From the NCBI GenBank assembly GCA_036562385.1, contig DATCKG010000033.1:1-43396 (forward strand): a DNA stretch of 43,396 nucleotides, read 5' to 3'. Positions 14,774-23,456 of the stretch are shown in pieces; within the stretch, counting starts at the first letter, position 1, and each line of letters begins with the position of its first letter. The notes under the pieces were generated by a model. It did not search any database. It was given only the letters and a program-made list of their open reading frames with translations, and had not been told where the DNA came from. The translations under genes were made by a program, and so were the position numbers. Source of the DNA: DATCKG01 sp036562385 (GTDB lineage: Bacteria; Bacillota; Sulfobacillia; Symbiobacteriales; Symbiobacteriaceae).

Positions 14774-14804
14774 ATCCCTATGGCTTGGCCCAGAGGATGA
14801 TGAC
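14774..14804 (-). promoter_or_regulatory. Sigma-E-like promoter of yabP-yabQ
   Basis: On the minus strand GTCATCAT (14797-14804), a 14-base spacer and CATAGGGAT (14774-14782) resemble the sigma-E pattern, roughly GTCATATT-N14-CATACAAT as I recall it. The known sigma-E control of yabP/yabQ in B. subtilis supports this. Confidence 0.45.
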
Positions 14805-14926
14805 ACGACATTTCCGACGGTTCACTGAAAGAAACTCGTCAAGCTGGTTAGACTAAATGGAAGATTCGGAGTAACAGCGCCGGAGGCGGTGAATCCCCCG
14901 GTGCCGTGACAAGGAGGGCGTTTCAC

Positions 14927-16840
14927 GTGCAGAGCATCCTTCGGCGTCTGGAGGAACACAGACAGCAGGAGAACAGCCTGCACTGGGAAGGAACCTTCGC
15001 GGATTACCTGGAGATCGTGGCCAAGAACCCGCGGGTAGCCCGGCACGCCCACGCCCGGATCTACGACATGATCGTGGAGGCCGGGGTGCGGATCGAGAAC
15101 GGGCGCAGACGGTACAACTTCTTCGAGAAGGAGCTGTTCGGTCTGGATGCAGCCCTGGAGCGGCTTGTGGAGGAGTACTTCCATCCCGCCGCCCGGCGGC
15201 TGGACGTCCGCAAGCGAATTCTGCTGCTGATGGGCCCCGTCAGCGGCGGCAAGTCCACCCTGGTGACGATGCTGAAGCGGGGGCTGGAGGCCTACAGCCG
15301 GACCCCGGAGGGCGCCCTGTATGGCATCAAGGGCTGTCCGATGCATGAGGAGCCGCTGCACCTGGTGCCCCATGAACTGCGCCCGGAGGTGGAAAAGGCC
15401 CTGGGCGTGGTGATCGAGGGCGATCTCTGCCCCTCCTGCCGGCTGATGGTCAAGGAGAAGTACAACGGGCAGGTGGAGAAGGTCCCGGTAGAGCGGGTGA
15501 TCCTGTCCGAGGCGGACCGGGTGGGCATCGGCACCTTCACCCCGTCGGATCCCAAGTCCCAGGACATCGCCGACCTGACCGGCTCCATCGACTTCTCCAC
15601 CATCGGCGAGTACGGCTCCGAGTCCGATCCCCGGGCGTACCGGTTCGACGGCGAGCTGAACAAGGCCAACCGCGGCATCATGGAGTTTCAGGAGATGCTG
15701 AAGCTGGACGAAAAGTTCCTCTGGCACCTGCTCAGCCTCAGCCAGGAAGGCAACTTCAAGGCCGGCCGCTTCGCCCTGATCTCCGCCGACGAACTGATCA
15801 TCGCCCACACCAACGAGACCGAATACCGGGCCTTCGTCAGCAACAAGAAAAACGAGGCGCTGCAGAGCCGCATCATCGTCATGCCGATTCCCTACAACCT
15901 GAAGGTCAGCGAGGAGGTCCGAATCTACGAGAAGCTCATCCGCCAGGCCGACGCCCACCACGTCCACATCGCCCCCCATGCGCTGTACGCGGCCGCGGTC
16001 TTCAGCGTCCTCAGCCGGCTGAAGGAGTCCAAGAAAGCAGGCATCGACCTGATCAAGAAGATGAAGCTCTACGACGGCATGGAAGTGGAAGGGTTCAAGC
16101 CAAAGGACGTCTACGAACTGCAGCAGGAGCACGACGGGCTGGAGGGTATGAGCGGCGTCGACCCCCGGTACGTGATCAACCGGATCTCCTCCGCGATCAT
16201 CCAGAAGGGGGAAAACCAGGAAAAGGCCTGCGTCAACGCGCTGGATGTGCTGCGCGCGCTGAAGGACGGACTGGACCAGCACCCCTCCATTACCCGGGAG
16301 GAGAAGGAACGGCTGCTCAACCTGATCGCCCTGGCCCGTCAGGAGTACGACGAGATCGCCAAGCGGGAGGTCCAGAAGGCCTTCGTCTACTCCTACGAAG
16401 AGAGCGCTCGCAACCTCTTCAACAATTACCTGGACAACGTCGAGGCCTACTGCAGCGGTACACCCATCCGCGATCCCATCACCGATGAGCTGCACGAACC
16501 GGATGAGAAGCTGATGCGCTCCATCGAAGAGCAGATCGGGATCTCTGAGAACCAGAAGAAGGCCTTCCGGGAAGAGATCATGATCCGCATCTCTACCTAC
16601 GCACGCCGCGGACAACCCTTTGACTACACCAGCCACGAGCGGCTCCGGGAAGCCATCGAGCGGAAACTCTTTGCGGACCTGAAGGACGTGGTGCGCATCA
16701 CCACCACCACCAAGACCCCCGATGCCGAGCAACTCAAGAAGATCAACGAGGTGGTGGCGCGGCTGATCCGGGAACACGGCTACTGCGTCTCCTGCGCCAA
16801 CGAACTGCTCCGCTACACCGGATCGCTGCTGAGCCGCTAA
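14927..16840 (+). CDS. prkA: PrkA family serine protein kinase / AAA+ protein
   Basis: A 637-residue protein of normal PrkA length. It starts with a GTG at 14927 because AAGGAGG lies nine bases upstream. The N-terminal PrkA AAA domain has Walker A GPVSGGKST (about 103-111), CPMHEEPLHLVP, a CPSCR motif and the long DFSTIGEYGSESDPRAYRF region; the C-terminus (LKDVVRITTTTKTPDAEQLKKI) is also typical. PrkA proteins are involved in sporulation (Bacillus) or starvation response (YeaG in enterics); kinase activity, and a Lon-like protease activity, have been reported. It is the first gene of the prkA-yhbH-spoVR operon, 42 bases before yhbH. Confidence 0.93.
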   Translation: MQSILRRLEEHRQQENSLHWEGTFADYLEIVAKNPRVARHAHARIYDMIVEAGVRIENGRRRYNFFEKELFGLDAALERLVEEYFHPAARRLDVRKRILLLMGPVSGGKSTLVTMLKRGLEAYSRTPEGALYGIKGCPMHEEPLHLVPHELRPEVEKALGVVIEGDLCPSCRLMVKEKYNGQVEKVPVERVILSEADRVGIGTFTPSDPKSQDIADLTGSIDFSTIGEYGSESDPRAYRFDGELNKANRGIMEFQEMLKLDEKFLWHLLSLSQEGNFKAGRFALISADELIIAHTNETEYRAFVSNKKNEALQSRIIVMPIPYNLKVSEEVRIYEKLIRQADAHHVHIAPHALYAAAVFSVLSRLKESKKAGIDLIKKMKLYDGMEVEGFKPKDVYELQQEHDGLEGMSGVDPRYVINRISSAIIQKGENQEKACVNALDVLRALKDGLDQHPSITREEKERLLNLIALARQEYDEIAKREVQKAFVYSYEESARNLFNNYLDNVEAYCSGTPIRDPITDELHEPDEKLMRSIEEQIGISENQKKAFREEIMIRISTYARRGQPFDYTSHERLREAIERKLFADLKDVVRITTTTKTPDAEQLKKINEVVARLIREHGYCVSCANELLRYTGSLLSR

Positions 16841-16882
16841 CCCGGCCAAGACGGGGCGGGAACGCCTGCAGGAGGGAACAGC

Positions 16883-18073
16883 ATGTCCAGCAATCCGTTC
16901 ATCATCGCGCGGGAGGACTGGTCGCTGCACCGGCAAGGCCAGATGGACCAGGAACGGCACATGGAAAAGGTCCGGGAAGCCATTCGGAATAACCTGGCGG
17001 ATATCATCAGCAACGACTCCATCGTTGCCAGCGACGGAAAGCGACTCATCCGGGTGCCCATCCGCTCGCTGAACGAGTATCGCTTTCGCTTCAACTGGGA
17101 AAAGCACGAGCGGGTGGGCCAGGGGTCCGGCGGCAGCCAGGAGGGTCAGGTCATCGCCCGGGAGGGCGAAGCAGGGGCCGCAGGTCCGGGCAACGGGAAG
17201 ATGGCCGGGGATACCCCGGGCGAGGACCAGTACGAGGCGATCATGACGGTAGACGACCTGGAAGAGATCCTGTTTGCGGACCTGCGCCTGCCGAACCTGG
17301 ATCCGAAGAAACAGCCGGACATGCTCACCCGCCACCACGAATGGGACGACGTTCGCAAGACAGGGCTGCAGGCCAATATCGACAAGAAGCGGACGCTCTT
17401 GGAGGCGGTGAAGCGGAACGCGCTGGCAGGGCGCCCGGCCTTAAGCGGCTTCCGCCGGGACGACCTCCGCTTCAAGACCTGGGAGGAGAAGTATGAGCCG
17501 CAGACCAGCGCCGTGGTCCTGGCCATGATGGACACCTCGGGCTCCATGGGGGAGTTCGAGAAGCAGATCGCCCGCGGCTTCTTCTTCTGGACCGTGCGGT
17601 TTCTGCGCACCAATTACGACAACGTCTTCATCCACTTCCTGGCCCACTCCACCGAGGCCAAGGAGGTCACCGAGGAGGAGTTCTTCTCCAAGGTGGAAAG
17701 CGGCGGAACCCGCTGCTCCTCCGTCTACGAACTGGGCCTGGAGATCATCGCCAAGCGCTACCCGCCTACGTTCTACAACATCTACGCCTTCCACTTCAGC
17801 GACGGCGACAACCTGGTGACGGACAACGAGCGGGCGGTGGAACTGGTCAAGAAGCTCCTGGAGGTCTGCAACCTTGTCGGCTACGGCGAGATCGACTCCA
17901 CCGGCGGCAATCCCGTTTACTACCGTAGCAGCAGCCTGAGCACGCTGTATCAGCGGGAGATTCAGCACCCCCGGTTCCAGAGCGTCGTGATCAAGGACCG
18001 GTCGGAGGTCTACAAGGCCCTGCGCGCTTTCTTCGGCGCCCGGGACCTGGAGGCCCAAAAGGGGGTGAGCTAA
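16883..18073 (+). CDS. yhbH: YhbH/YeaH family protein (DUF444, von Willebrand A-like)
   Basis: A 396-residue protein starting at an ATG with GGAGGG upstream. The N-terminus IIAREDWSLHRQGQMDQERHMEKVREAI and the central IRVPIRSLNEYRFRF are DUF444 signatures. Residues 217-223 (DTSGSMG) form a MIDAS metal site of a von Willebrand A-type fold. A Gly-rich linker lies at about 76-115. In B. subtilis yhbH is a sporulation gene; in enterics YeaH is co-expressed with YeaG (PrkA). The close spacing to prkA and the single-base gap to spoVR mark one operon. Confidence 0.92.
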   Translation: MSSNPFIIAREDWSLHRQGQMDQERHMEKVREAIRNNLADIISNDSIVASDGKRLIRVPIRSLNEYRFRFNWEKHERVGQGSGGSQEGQVIAREGEAGAAGPGNGKMAGDTPGEDQYEAIMTVDDLEEILFADLRLPNLDPKKQPDMLTRHHEWDDVRKTGLQANIDKKRTLLEAVKRNALAGRPALSGFRRDDLRFKTWEEKYEPQTSAVVLAMMDTSGSMGEFEKQIARGFFFWTVRFLRTNYDNVFIHFLAHSTEAKEVTEEEFFSKVESGGTRCSSVYELGLEIIAKRYPPTFYNIYAFHFSDGDNLVTDNERAVELVKKLLEVCNLVGYGEIDSTGGNPVYYRSSSLSTLYQREIQHPRFQSVVIKDRSEVYKALRAFFGARDLEAQKGVS

Positions 18074-18074
18074 C

Positions 18075-19469
18075 GTGACCGAAGCAGCCCGCTCCATGGA
18101 TGCCCGGGAACTTGCGGCCCTGGAAACGGCCATCGAGGAGATCATGGCCAAGGCCCGCTCCTTCGGACTGGACTTTTTCCCGATGCGCTTTGAGATCTGC
18201 CCGGCCGATATCATCTACACCTTCGGGGCCTATGCCATGCCCGCCCGCTTCTCCCACTGGTCCTTCGGCAAGGCGTACCACCAGATGAAGACCCAGTACG
18301 ACTACGGTCTTTCCAAGATCTACGAGCTGGTGATCAACTCCGACCCCTGCTACGCCTTTTTGCTGGAGACCAACTCGCTGCTGCAAAACAAGATGATCGT
18401 GGCCCACGTCCTGGCCCACAGCGACTTTTTCAAGCACAACCACCGGTTCCGCCACACCAATCGCCAGATGATCGCCTCCATGGCGGCCTTCGCCAACCGG
18501 GTCAGCGAGTACGAGCGGAAAGTGGGCCGCCACCGGGTGGAGCGGTTCTTGGACGCGGTGCTTTCCATTCACGAGCATGTGGATCCCTATCCCACCGCCG
18601 GCGCCGCGGGGCGGCCACAGGCGGAGCGGGCTCCTCATCAGGAGGACGAATCCCCGTACGCCGACCTGCTGGCGCTGGACCGGCCGAAACCGGAGGCCCC
18701 TGCGCCAACAGCCCCCGAGCCGCCCGCCTCTTCCGGCAAGTCCGCCCCCACCCGGGATCTGCTGCTTTTCCTGCTGGAGCATGCCCCTGACCTGGAAGAC
18801 TGGCAGCGCGACATCCTCTCCTCGGTACGCAACGAGATGCTCTACTTCCGGCCCCAGATGGAGACCAAGATCACCAATGAGGGCTGGGCCTCCTTCTGGC
18901 ATGCCCGGATCATGCGGGAACTGGACCTCACGCCGGAGGAGAGCGTCGAATTTGCCCGGATGCACGCCGCGGTCCTGGCGCCCGGCCGGTTTTACCTCAA
19001 TCCCTACCACCTGGGCTTCCACATCTTTGAGGACATCGAGCGCCGCTACGGCTGGGACAAGCTCTTTGAGGTACGGGAGACGGAGGTCGACGTCTCGCTG
19101 ATCCGGAACTACCTGACCGAAGAGCTCTGCGAACGGCTCGACCTGTACGTGTACGCCCGGGTGGGCAACGAGTACCGGATCACCGGCAAGGCGTGGGAGC
19201 GGGTGCGGGACGCCCTGCTGCGGCAGCTCAACAACTGCGGCATCCCCTACATCTACGTCGAGGACGGCAACTACCAGCGCCGGGGCGAACTCTACCTGCG
19301 CCACGCCTACGAAGGAGTGGAACTGGACCCGGTTCACCTGCAGAAGACCCTTCCTCACGTTCACCACATCTGGCAGCGGCCGGTGCACCTGGAGACGGTG
19401 GAGGACGGGCAGACAGTGGTCTACACCTTCACCGGCCAGGAATGCCTCCGGGAGGTAAGAAAGGCATAG
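18075..19469 (+). CDS. spoVR: Stage V sporulation protein SpoVR
   Basis: A 464-residue protein with the SpoVR start GLDFFPMRFEICPADIIYTFGAYAMPARFSHWSFGK, the conserved HVLAHSDFFKHN and MRELDLTPEESVEFARMHA regions, and the closing DPVHLQKTLPHVHHIWQRPVHLET. SpoVR is needed for normal spore cortex in B. subtilis; its homologue YcgB accompanies YeaG and YeaH in enterics. The GTG start lies one base after the yhbH stop. A Pro/Ala-rich insert (about residues 178-220) separates the two halves. The hairpin at 19472 ends the operon. Confidence 0.93.
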   Translation: MTEAARSMDARELAALETAIEEIMAKARSFGLDFFPMRFEICPADIIYTFGAYAMPARFSHWSFGKAYHQMKTQYDYGLSKIYELVINSDPCYAFLLETNSLLQNKMIVAHVLAHSDFFKHNHRFRHTNRQMIASMAAFANRVSEYERKVGRHRVERFLDAVLSIHEHVDPYPTAGAAGRPQAERAPHQEDESPYADLLALDRPKPEAPAPTAPEPPASSGKSAPTRDLLLFLLEHAPDLEDWQRDILSSVRNEMLYFRPQMETKITNEGWASFWHARIMRELDLTPEESVEFARMHAAVLAPGRFYLNPYHLGFHIFEDIERRYGWDKLFEVRETEVDVSLIRNYLTEELCERLDLYVYARVGNEYRITGKAWERVRDALLRQLNNCGIPYIYVEDGNYQRRGELYLRHAYEGVELDPVHLQKTLPHVHHIWQRPVHLETVEDGQTVVYTFTGQECLREVRKA

Positions 19470-19471
19470 GA

Positions 19472-19504
19472 AAGGCCGTGCCCGCCATCGGGCACGGCCC
19501 TTTC
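19472..19504. terminator. Bidirectional terminator between spoVR and rqcP
   Basis: GGCCGTGCCCG (19474-19484), loop CCAT, CGGGCACGGCC (19489-19499), then CTTTCAT on the plus strand and TTTCC on the minus strand. It is a perfect 11-base stem in the 56-base gap between converging genes. Confidence 0.75.
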
Positions 19505-19525
19505 ATATTCACCGAGTCGCAGCGC

Positions 19526-19819
19526 CTACTCCGGATCATCCTCCAGATAGGGCAGGTCGCTGTCCGTCCGAAAAGTCTCTTCCACGACTTCGTACAGCTC
19601 CCTGGCTTCGGCGGCCCGGACGTTTTCCCGCACGGCCAACACCCTGACGGTAAGCTGCCGCCGGCCGAAATCGATGTGGATCAGGTCGCCTTCCTTCACA
19701 TCGGTACCGGCTTTGGCCCGCCGGCCGTTGACCTGCACCCGCTCGCCGTCACAGATCTCCTTGGCCAGAGTACGCCGCTTGATGATACGGGAGACTTTCA
19801 GGAACTTATCCAGTCGCAT
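19526..19819 (-). CDS. rqcP: RqcP (YabO), S4-domain ribosome quality control protein
   Basis: A 97-residue protein with an S4 RNA-binding domain over most of its length: MRLDKFLKVSRIIKRRTLAKEICDGERVQVNGRRAKAGTDVKEGDLIHIDFG. RqcP helps the 50S-bound RqcH complex translocate during C-terminal alanine tailing of stalled chains. The acidic tail (SDLPYLEDDPE) is usual. In B. subtilis it directly follows mazG (yabN); here the HU gene lies between them, 70 bases upstream, with a hairpin in the gap. Confidence 0.9.
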   Translation of the reverse strand: MRLDKFLKVSRIIKRRTLAKEICDGERVQVNGRRAKAGTDVKEGDLIHIDFGRRQLTVRVLAVRENVRAAEARELYEVVEETFRTDSDLPYLEDDPE

Positions 19820-19837
19820 CCTTGCTGCTCCTTGCCA

Positions 19838-19868
19838 ACAGAAAACCGGACCCGGCCGGGCCCGGTTT
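19838..19868 (-). terminator. Hairpin between HU gene and rqcP
   Basis: AAACCGG-A-CCC and GGG-C-CCGGTTT (19843-19868) form a stem with one internal mismatch and a GGCC centre; the minus-strand tail is TTTTCTGTT. It may end most HU transcripts and let a fraction read into rqcP. Confidence 0.6.
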
Positions 19869-19889
19869 CCTGGGGAACGCGGGCTCCCT

Positions 19890-20159
19890 TTAGACGCTCT
19901 CCTTTAGATCCTTGCCAGGGCGGAAGGCGGGGACTTTCGCGGCGGGGATCTGGATGGTTTCACGGGTACGCGGGTTGCGCCCTGCCCTGGCCTTGCGCTC
20001 CCGCACCTCGAAGGTGCCGAAGCCGACCAGCGAAACCTTGTCACCCCTGGTCAGGGCTTCCTTGATGCTATCCAAAACCGCATTCAAGGCCTTCTCAGCG
20101 TCTTTCTTGGTAAGCTGAGCCTTGTCGGCAATGGCAGCGACCAGTTCCTGCTTGTTCAA
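19890..20159 (-). CDS. hup: DNA-binding protein HU
   Basis: An 89-residue protein, the normal HU length: NKQELVAAIADKAQLTKKDAEKALNAVLDSIKEAL at the dimerising N-terminus, VSLVGFGTFEVRERKARAGRNPRT in the DNA-binding beta arms and PAFRPGKDLKESV at the end. HU bends and compacts DNA as a homodimer. The start is a TTG at 20159, with AAAGGGGAG about nine bases upstream; the open frame extends further (to 20408), but the extra residues do not resemble HU. An inverted repeat lies 15 bases upstream of the start. Confidence 0.92.
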   Translation of the reverse strand: MNKQELVAAIADKAQLTKKDAEKALNAVLDSIKEALTRGDKVSLVGFGTFEVRERKARAGRNPRTRETIQIPAAKVPAFRPGKDLKESV

Positions 20160-20174
20160 GAATCGGTCTCCCCT

Positions 20175-20195
20175 TTCCAAAGATAACGTTTGGAA
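20175..20195. repeat. Inverted repeat in the HU leader
   Basis: TTCCAAA and TTTGGAA flank GATAACG with perfect 7-base arms, followed by GAATGAATGGAATGAT. It lies just upstream of the HU ribosome binding site and could be an operator or an RNA hairpin. Confidence 0.45.
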
Positions 20196-20292
20196 TGAAT
20201 GGAATGATCTCCGCCGATTCCCGCTAAGCCGTATTCGGTAAGGCTTTGACAAATTCCTTCCGTATAATCCAAAGAGTGACCGATTCTCCCCC

Positions 20293-21765
20293 CTATATTT
20301 TCCTTGTTTCCGCCTGCTTTGCCTCCTCCCACAGCCTGTCCAACGCCTCGAGCCCCACCTTGGACAGTTCCTGCCCGGATTCACGGATCCGCCTCTCAAC
20401 ATACGCAAACCGGCGGATGAACCTGGCCGTCGCGCCGGTCAAGGCCACCTCCGGCTGGACTCCCAGCTTCCGGGCCAGGTTGACCACGGCAAAGAGCAGG
20501 TCGCCGACTTCTTCTTCCACCCGGGCGCCGTCCGCTGCCAGCACCTCCTGCAGCTCTTCCCGCACCTTCTCAGCGGGGCCCCGGGCATCGTCCCAGTCAA
20601 AGCCCACCTTGGCGGCCCGCTTCTGCACTTCATGGGCCCGGGAGAGAGCCGGCAACGACGAAGGGATTCCCGACAGGATCGACTCTGTCTCTCCGGCCCC
20701 TCCCTTTTCGCTCCGCTTGATTTGCTCCCAGTTGCGGGTGACCTCGGCGGCACTGGTAACCACCACATCGCCGAAGACATGGGGGTGCCGCCGCACCAGC
20801 TTTTCCGTAATGCCCTGGATCACGTCGTGCATGTCAAAATGCCCGGCCTCCCGGGCCACCTGGGCATGGAAGACCACCTGGAGCAGCAGGTCACCCAGTT
20901 CCTCGCACAGGCGGTTCGGATCCCCTTCATCCACCGCTTCCACGGCCTCGTACGCCTCTTCCAACAGATACGGCCGCAGCGTGCGGTGGGTCTGCTCCCG
21001 GTCCCAGGGACAGCCTCCAGGCGCCCGCAGTCGAGCCATCACTTCCACCAGCGGATCCAGCGGCCAGCGGACAGGTACCCACCGCCTGGGATCTGCGTCG
21101 CCAGCCCGCGAAGGCTTCAGCGGCGGGAGATAGAGCGTCGTGAGATAGTCTACCCAGTCGAAGTGATCCAACTCATAAAGGGCAATGGTCTCTTTCCGCT
21201 CCTCGCCGGGCACGCCCGCGGCCCGCAGCAAGATGACCGGATGATCATCAGGATACCGTTCCATCAAGGCCAGTTTTGCGTCCGAGGCCACCGCCCGGCT
21301 GTGAAGCTGCATCACCAGTGCCGGCAGGTCACCGCTGGGCAGGCGCTGGTTCAGCTGCAGCGCATCCAGCAGTTCCAGGCCGTCCACCGGATCCAGGTTG
21401 AGGCTGACCAGCACCGTGTCCAGGAAGGACGGGCCGGTGATGACCTCCACCCGTTCCGGCGCCCGCTCCTGGATCAGCCGGACGCTCCGCTCCCCCACCA
21501 GGGGATGGCCGGGCACCGCAAAGACCACGTCCGGATAGCTGAGGACCCGCTCCGCAATCCGCTCATAGACTTCCTCGAAGGAACCGGACGACTCGTACAG
21601 GTCGTCGCAGGATGAAAAGGCGATGCCCATCTGCCTGAGCGCCGCCACCGTGGGATGGATGGCTGTCCTGAGCAGCACCGGCCGCCCCGATTTCAGCGCC
21701 TCCAGCGCGCCTACGGTAAGATGGGCGGGGTTGCCCGGCCCGAGGCCGACAATCGTAATGCTCAC
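20293..21765 (-). CDS. mazG: MazG: tetrapyrrole-methylase-like domain plus nucleotide pyrophosphohydrolase (YabN type)
   Basis: A 490-residue two-domain protein. Residues 1-220 resemble SAM-dependent tetrapyrrole methylases (MSITIVGLGPGNPAHLTVGALEAL, then FAVPGHPLVGE); residues 230-490 are MazG (LRAPGGCPWDREQTHRTLRPYLLEEAYEAVEAVDEGD, ELGDLLLQVVFHAQ, HPHVFGD and a second EEVGDLLFAVVNLARKLG). MazG hydrolyses NTPs to NMP and pyrophosphate and cleans the nucleotide pool. The start is a GTG overlapping the preceding spoVB-like stop by four bases (GTGA). This is the standard YabN architecture, in its usual place after spoVB. Confidence 0.93.
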   Translation of the reverse strand: MSITIVGLGPGNPAHLTVGALEALKSGRPVLLRTAIHPTVAALRQMGIAFSSCDDLYESSGSFEEVYERIAERVLSYPDVVFAVPGHPLVGERSVRLIQERAPERVEVITGPSFLDTVLVSLNLDPVDGLELLDALQLNQRLPSGDLPALVMQLHSRAVASDAKLALMERYPDDHPVILLRAAGVPGEERKETIALYELDHFDWVDYLTTLYLPPLKPSRAGDADPRRWVPVRWPLDPLVEVMARLRAPGGCPWDREQTHRTLRPYLLEEAYEAVEAVDEGDPNRLCEELGDLLLQVVFHAQVAREAGHFDMHDVIQGITEKLVRRHPHVFGDVVVTSAAEVTRNWEQIKRSEKGGAGETESILSGIPSSLPALSRAHEVQKRAAKVGFDWDDARGPAEKVREELQEVLAADGARVEEEVGDLLFAVVNLARKLGVQPEVALTGATARFIRRFAYVERRIRESGQELSKVGLEALDRLWEEAKQAETRKI

Positions 21766-23405
21766 GCTTGCATTCCCCCCTTTTCCTCTTCCCTGAGAAG
21801 TCCGCAGCGCTGCAGCGCCGTCACCATCCACGGCCGGACTCCCGGAATCAGTCCCAGATCCGCTTCCGTCACCCCGCGCACCGCCAAAATCGCGGCCAGG
21901 TACACCAGGGCGCCCAGCACCACCACCGTCAGCCCGGCCAGGCGCAAAAAGGGAATCAGGCGGTGGACCGCCGGCTGCAGGAGCCAGATCGCCACGCTCA
22001 TCAGGACCGAGGCCAGCAGCGGGCGCCCCACATCGTTGCGAAGGCTGATGCCCAGTCCCAGGGAGCGGTTCAGCGCCCACAGGTTCAGGCCCGCCGCCGT
22101 CGCGAAGGCCACGCCGGTGGCGTAGGCTGCCCCCCGGACCCCCAGGGCGGGCCAGCCTGTCCACAGGTAGGTAAGCAGGATCTTCACCACGATGCCGGCC
22201 AGCAGGTTGCGGACGGAAGTCCCGACCTGCCCCAGTCCCTGGAGGATTCCCGCCGATGTCTGCTGCAGCATCAAAAAGAGGGTGGACCACGCCAGGGGCG
22301 CCATCACCGTCCACCCCGGCCCCTGGTACAGCACCCCGTAGACGTCCCGGGCGCCCACCAAGAGCCCGGCGGTGGCCGGCAGCCCAATCAGCAGCGTAAG
22401 CCGGAACGCGGTGGCCGCCCGGTACCGGGCCTGAGCCCAGTGACCGGTGGCCGCCGACTCCGCGATGGCAGGGACAAGGCTCACGTACAGGGCGCTGGTA
22501 AGGATCGCGGGCAGATCCCGCAGGGTTCCGGCGTTGGCAAGATAGGCCAGGGCCTCTTTGGCCGCGCCCTCAGGCACCCCCGTGGCCATCAGCCGGTTGG
22601 TCACCAGGGCGGAGTCGATGAACTGCATCAGCGGCATGGTGGCGCCGATCAGCGAAAGGGGCAGGGCAATCGCGATGATCCGCCCCACCAGGCGGGAAAC
22701 CGGCTCGTCCCGCCAGCTTCCCTCCACCTGCTGCTCTGCTTCCAGGGCCGCCCACGCGGCGGTGGGCCGCTCCCGGAAATAGACCCAGGCCCCGTACAGG
22801 ATCGCCAGCAGGATGCCGGCGGTGTTGCCAGCGTTGAACCCCGCGGCCCCGTACTGGACCGACAGCGACGAAAGCAGGGCCACCAGGATGAGCCCCAACC
22901 CTACCCGGCCAACCTGTTCTACCACCTGGGACATGGCGCTGGGCCGCATCTGCTGCATCCCCTGGTACAGTCCCCGGAACGTGCAAAGAAGGCTGACCAG
23001 AAAGACCGCCGGGGCCAATACCAAAAAACCGGCCCGCGCCTCAGGAAAGCCCAAGGCAGCGGCCAGCCAGCCGGAGCCCGCAGCAAACAGCGCGGCGAAG
23101 CAGAGCCCACTGATCAGCAGCAGGCCCGTCGCCACGCGGAAAACCCGGCGGGCACCGGCGTAATCGCCCAGCGCCAGCCGCTCCGATATGAGCCGGGAAA
23201 TCGCGACGTTCATCCCCACCGAGGAGAGGGCAGCCACGATAAAGTACGCGCTGTTGGGCGGCGTCACCAGGGCCAGCCCCCGGTCACCGATGAACAGCTG
23301 CGCCACAGGCCGGTAGATGGCACCCAGCACCCGGGAAATCAGCTGGGCAAGGGTAATCAGAAAGGCACCTCGGATAAAGGTCTGAGTCTGCGATAGCGAC
23401 GCCAA
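21762..23405 (-). CDS. SpoVB-like polysaccharide/lipid flippase (MOP superfamily), paralogue 2
   Basis: A 547-residue, 14-span membrane protein of the SpoVB/MurJ-like group. The N-terminus TFIRGAFLITLAQLISRVLGAIYRP and the motifs SSVGMNVAISRLISERLALGDYAGARRVFRV and FRGLYQGMQQMRPSAMSQVVEQVGRV are characteristic. Such proteins flip lipid-linked sugars; SpoVB is needed for cortex peptidoglycan. The start is a TTG at 23405 behind AAGGAGG; an ATG 30 bases upstream has no site. It follows a second paralogue by 51 bases and overlaps mazG. Either paralogue could be the SpoVB orthologue. Confidence 0.85.
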   Translation of the reverse strand: MASLSQTQTFIRGAFLITLAQLISRVLGAIYRPVAQLFIGDRGLALVTPPNSAYFIVAALSSVGMNVAISRLISERLALGDYAGARRVFRVATGLLLISGLCFAALFAAGSGWLAAALGFPEARAGFLVLAPAVFLVSLLCTFRGLYQGMQQMRPSAMSQVVEQVGRVGLGLILVALLSSLSVQYGAAGFNAGNTAGILLAILYGAWVYFRERPTAAWAALEAEQQVEGSWRDEPVSRLVGRIIAIALPLSLIGATMPLMQFIDSALVTNRLMATGVPEGAAKEALAYLANAGTLRDLPAILTSALYVSLVPAIAESAATGHWAQARYRAATAFRLTLLIGLPATAGLLVGARDVYGVLYQGPGWTVMAPLAWSTLFLMLQQTSAGILQGLGQVGTSVRNLLAGIVVKILLTYLWTGWPALGVRGAAYATGVAFATAAGLNLWALNRSLGLGISLRNDVGRPLLASVLMSVAIWLLQPAVHRLIPFLRLAGLTVVVLGALVYLAAILAVRGVTEADLGLIPGVRPWMVTALQRCGLLREEEKGGMQA

Positions 23406-23456
23406 CGAGAAAGCCTCCTTGCCTTTCCCCATCATACGGCAAGGGGATCACTCCGT

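Noticed and set aside
14822..17338. An 838-codon open frame on the minus strand opposite prkA and yhbH
   Set aside because: It is a shadow of strongly biased GC-rich codons; the plus strand carries recognisable PrkA and YhbH with proper starts, and the minus translation resembles nothing.
20250..20280. Plus-strand promoter TTGACA/TATAAT near 20255
   Set aside because: The two hexamers are only 11 bases apart, too close for sigma-A, and no plus-strand gene follows.
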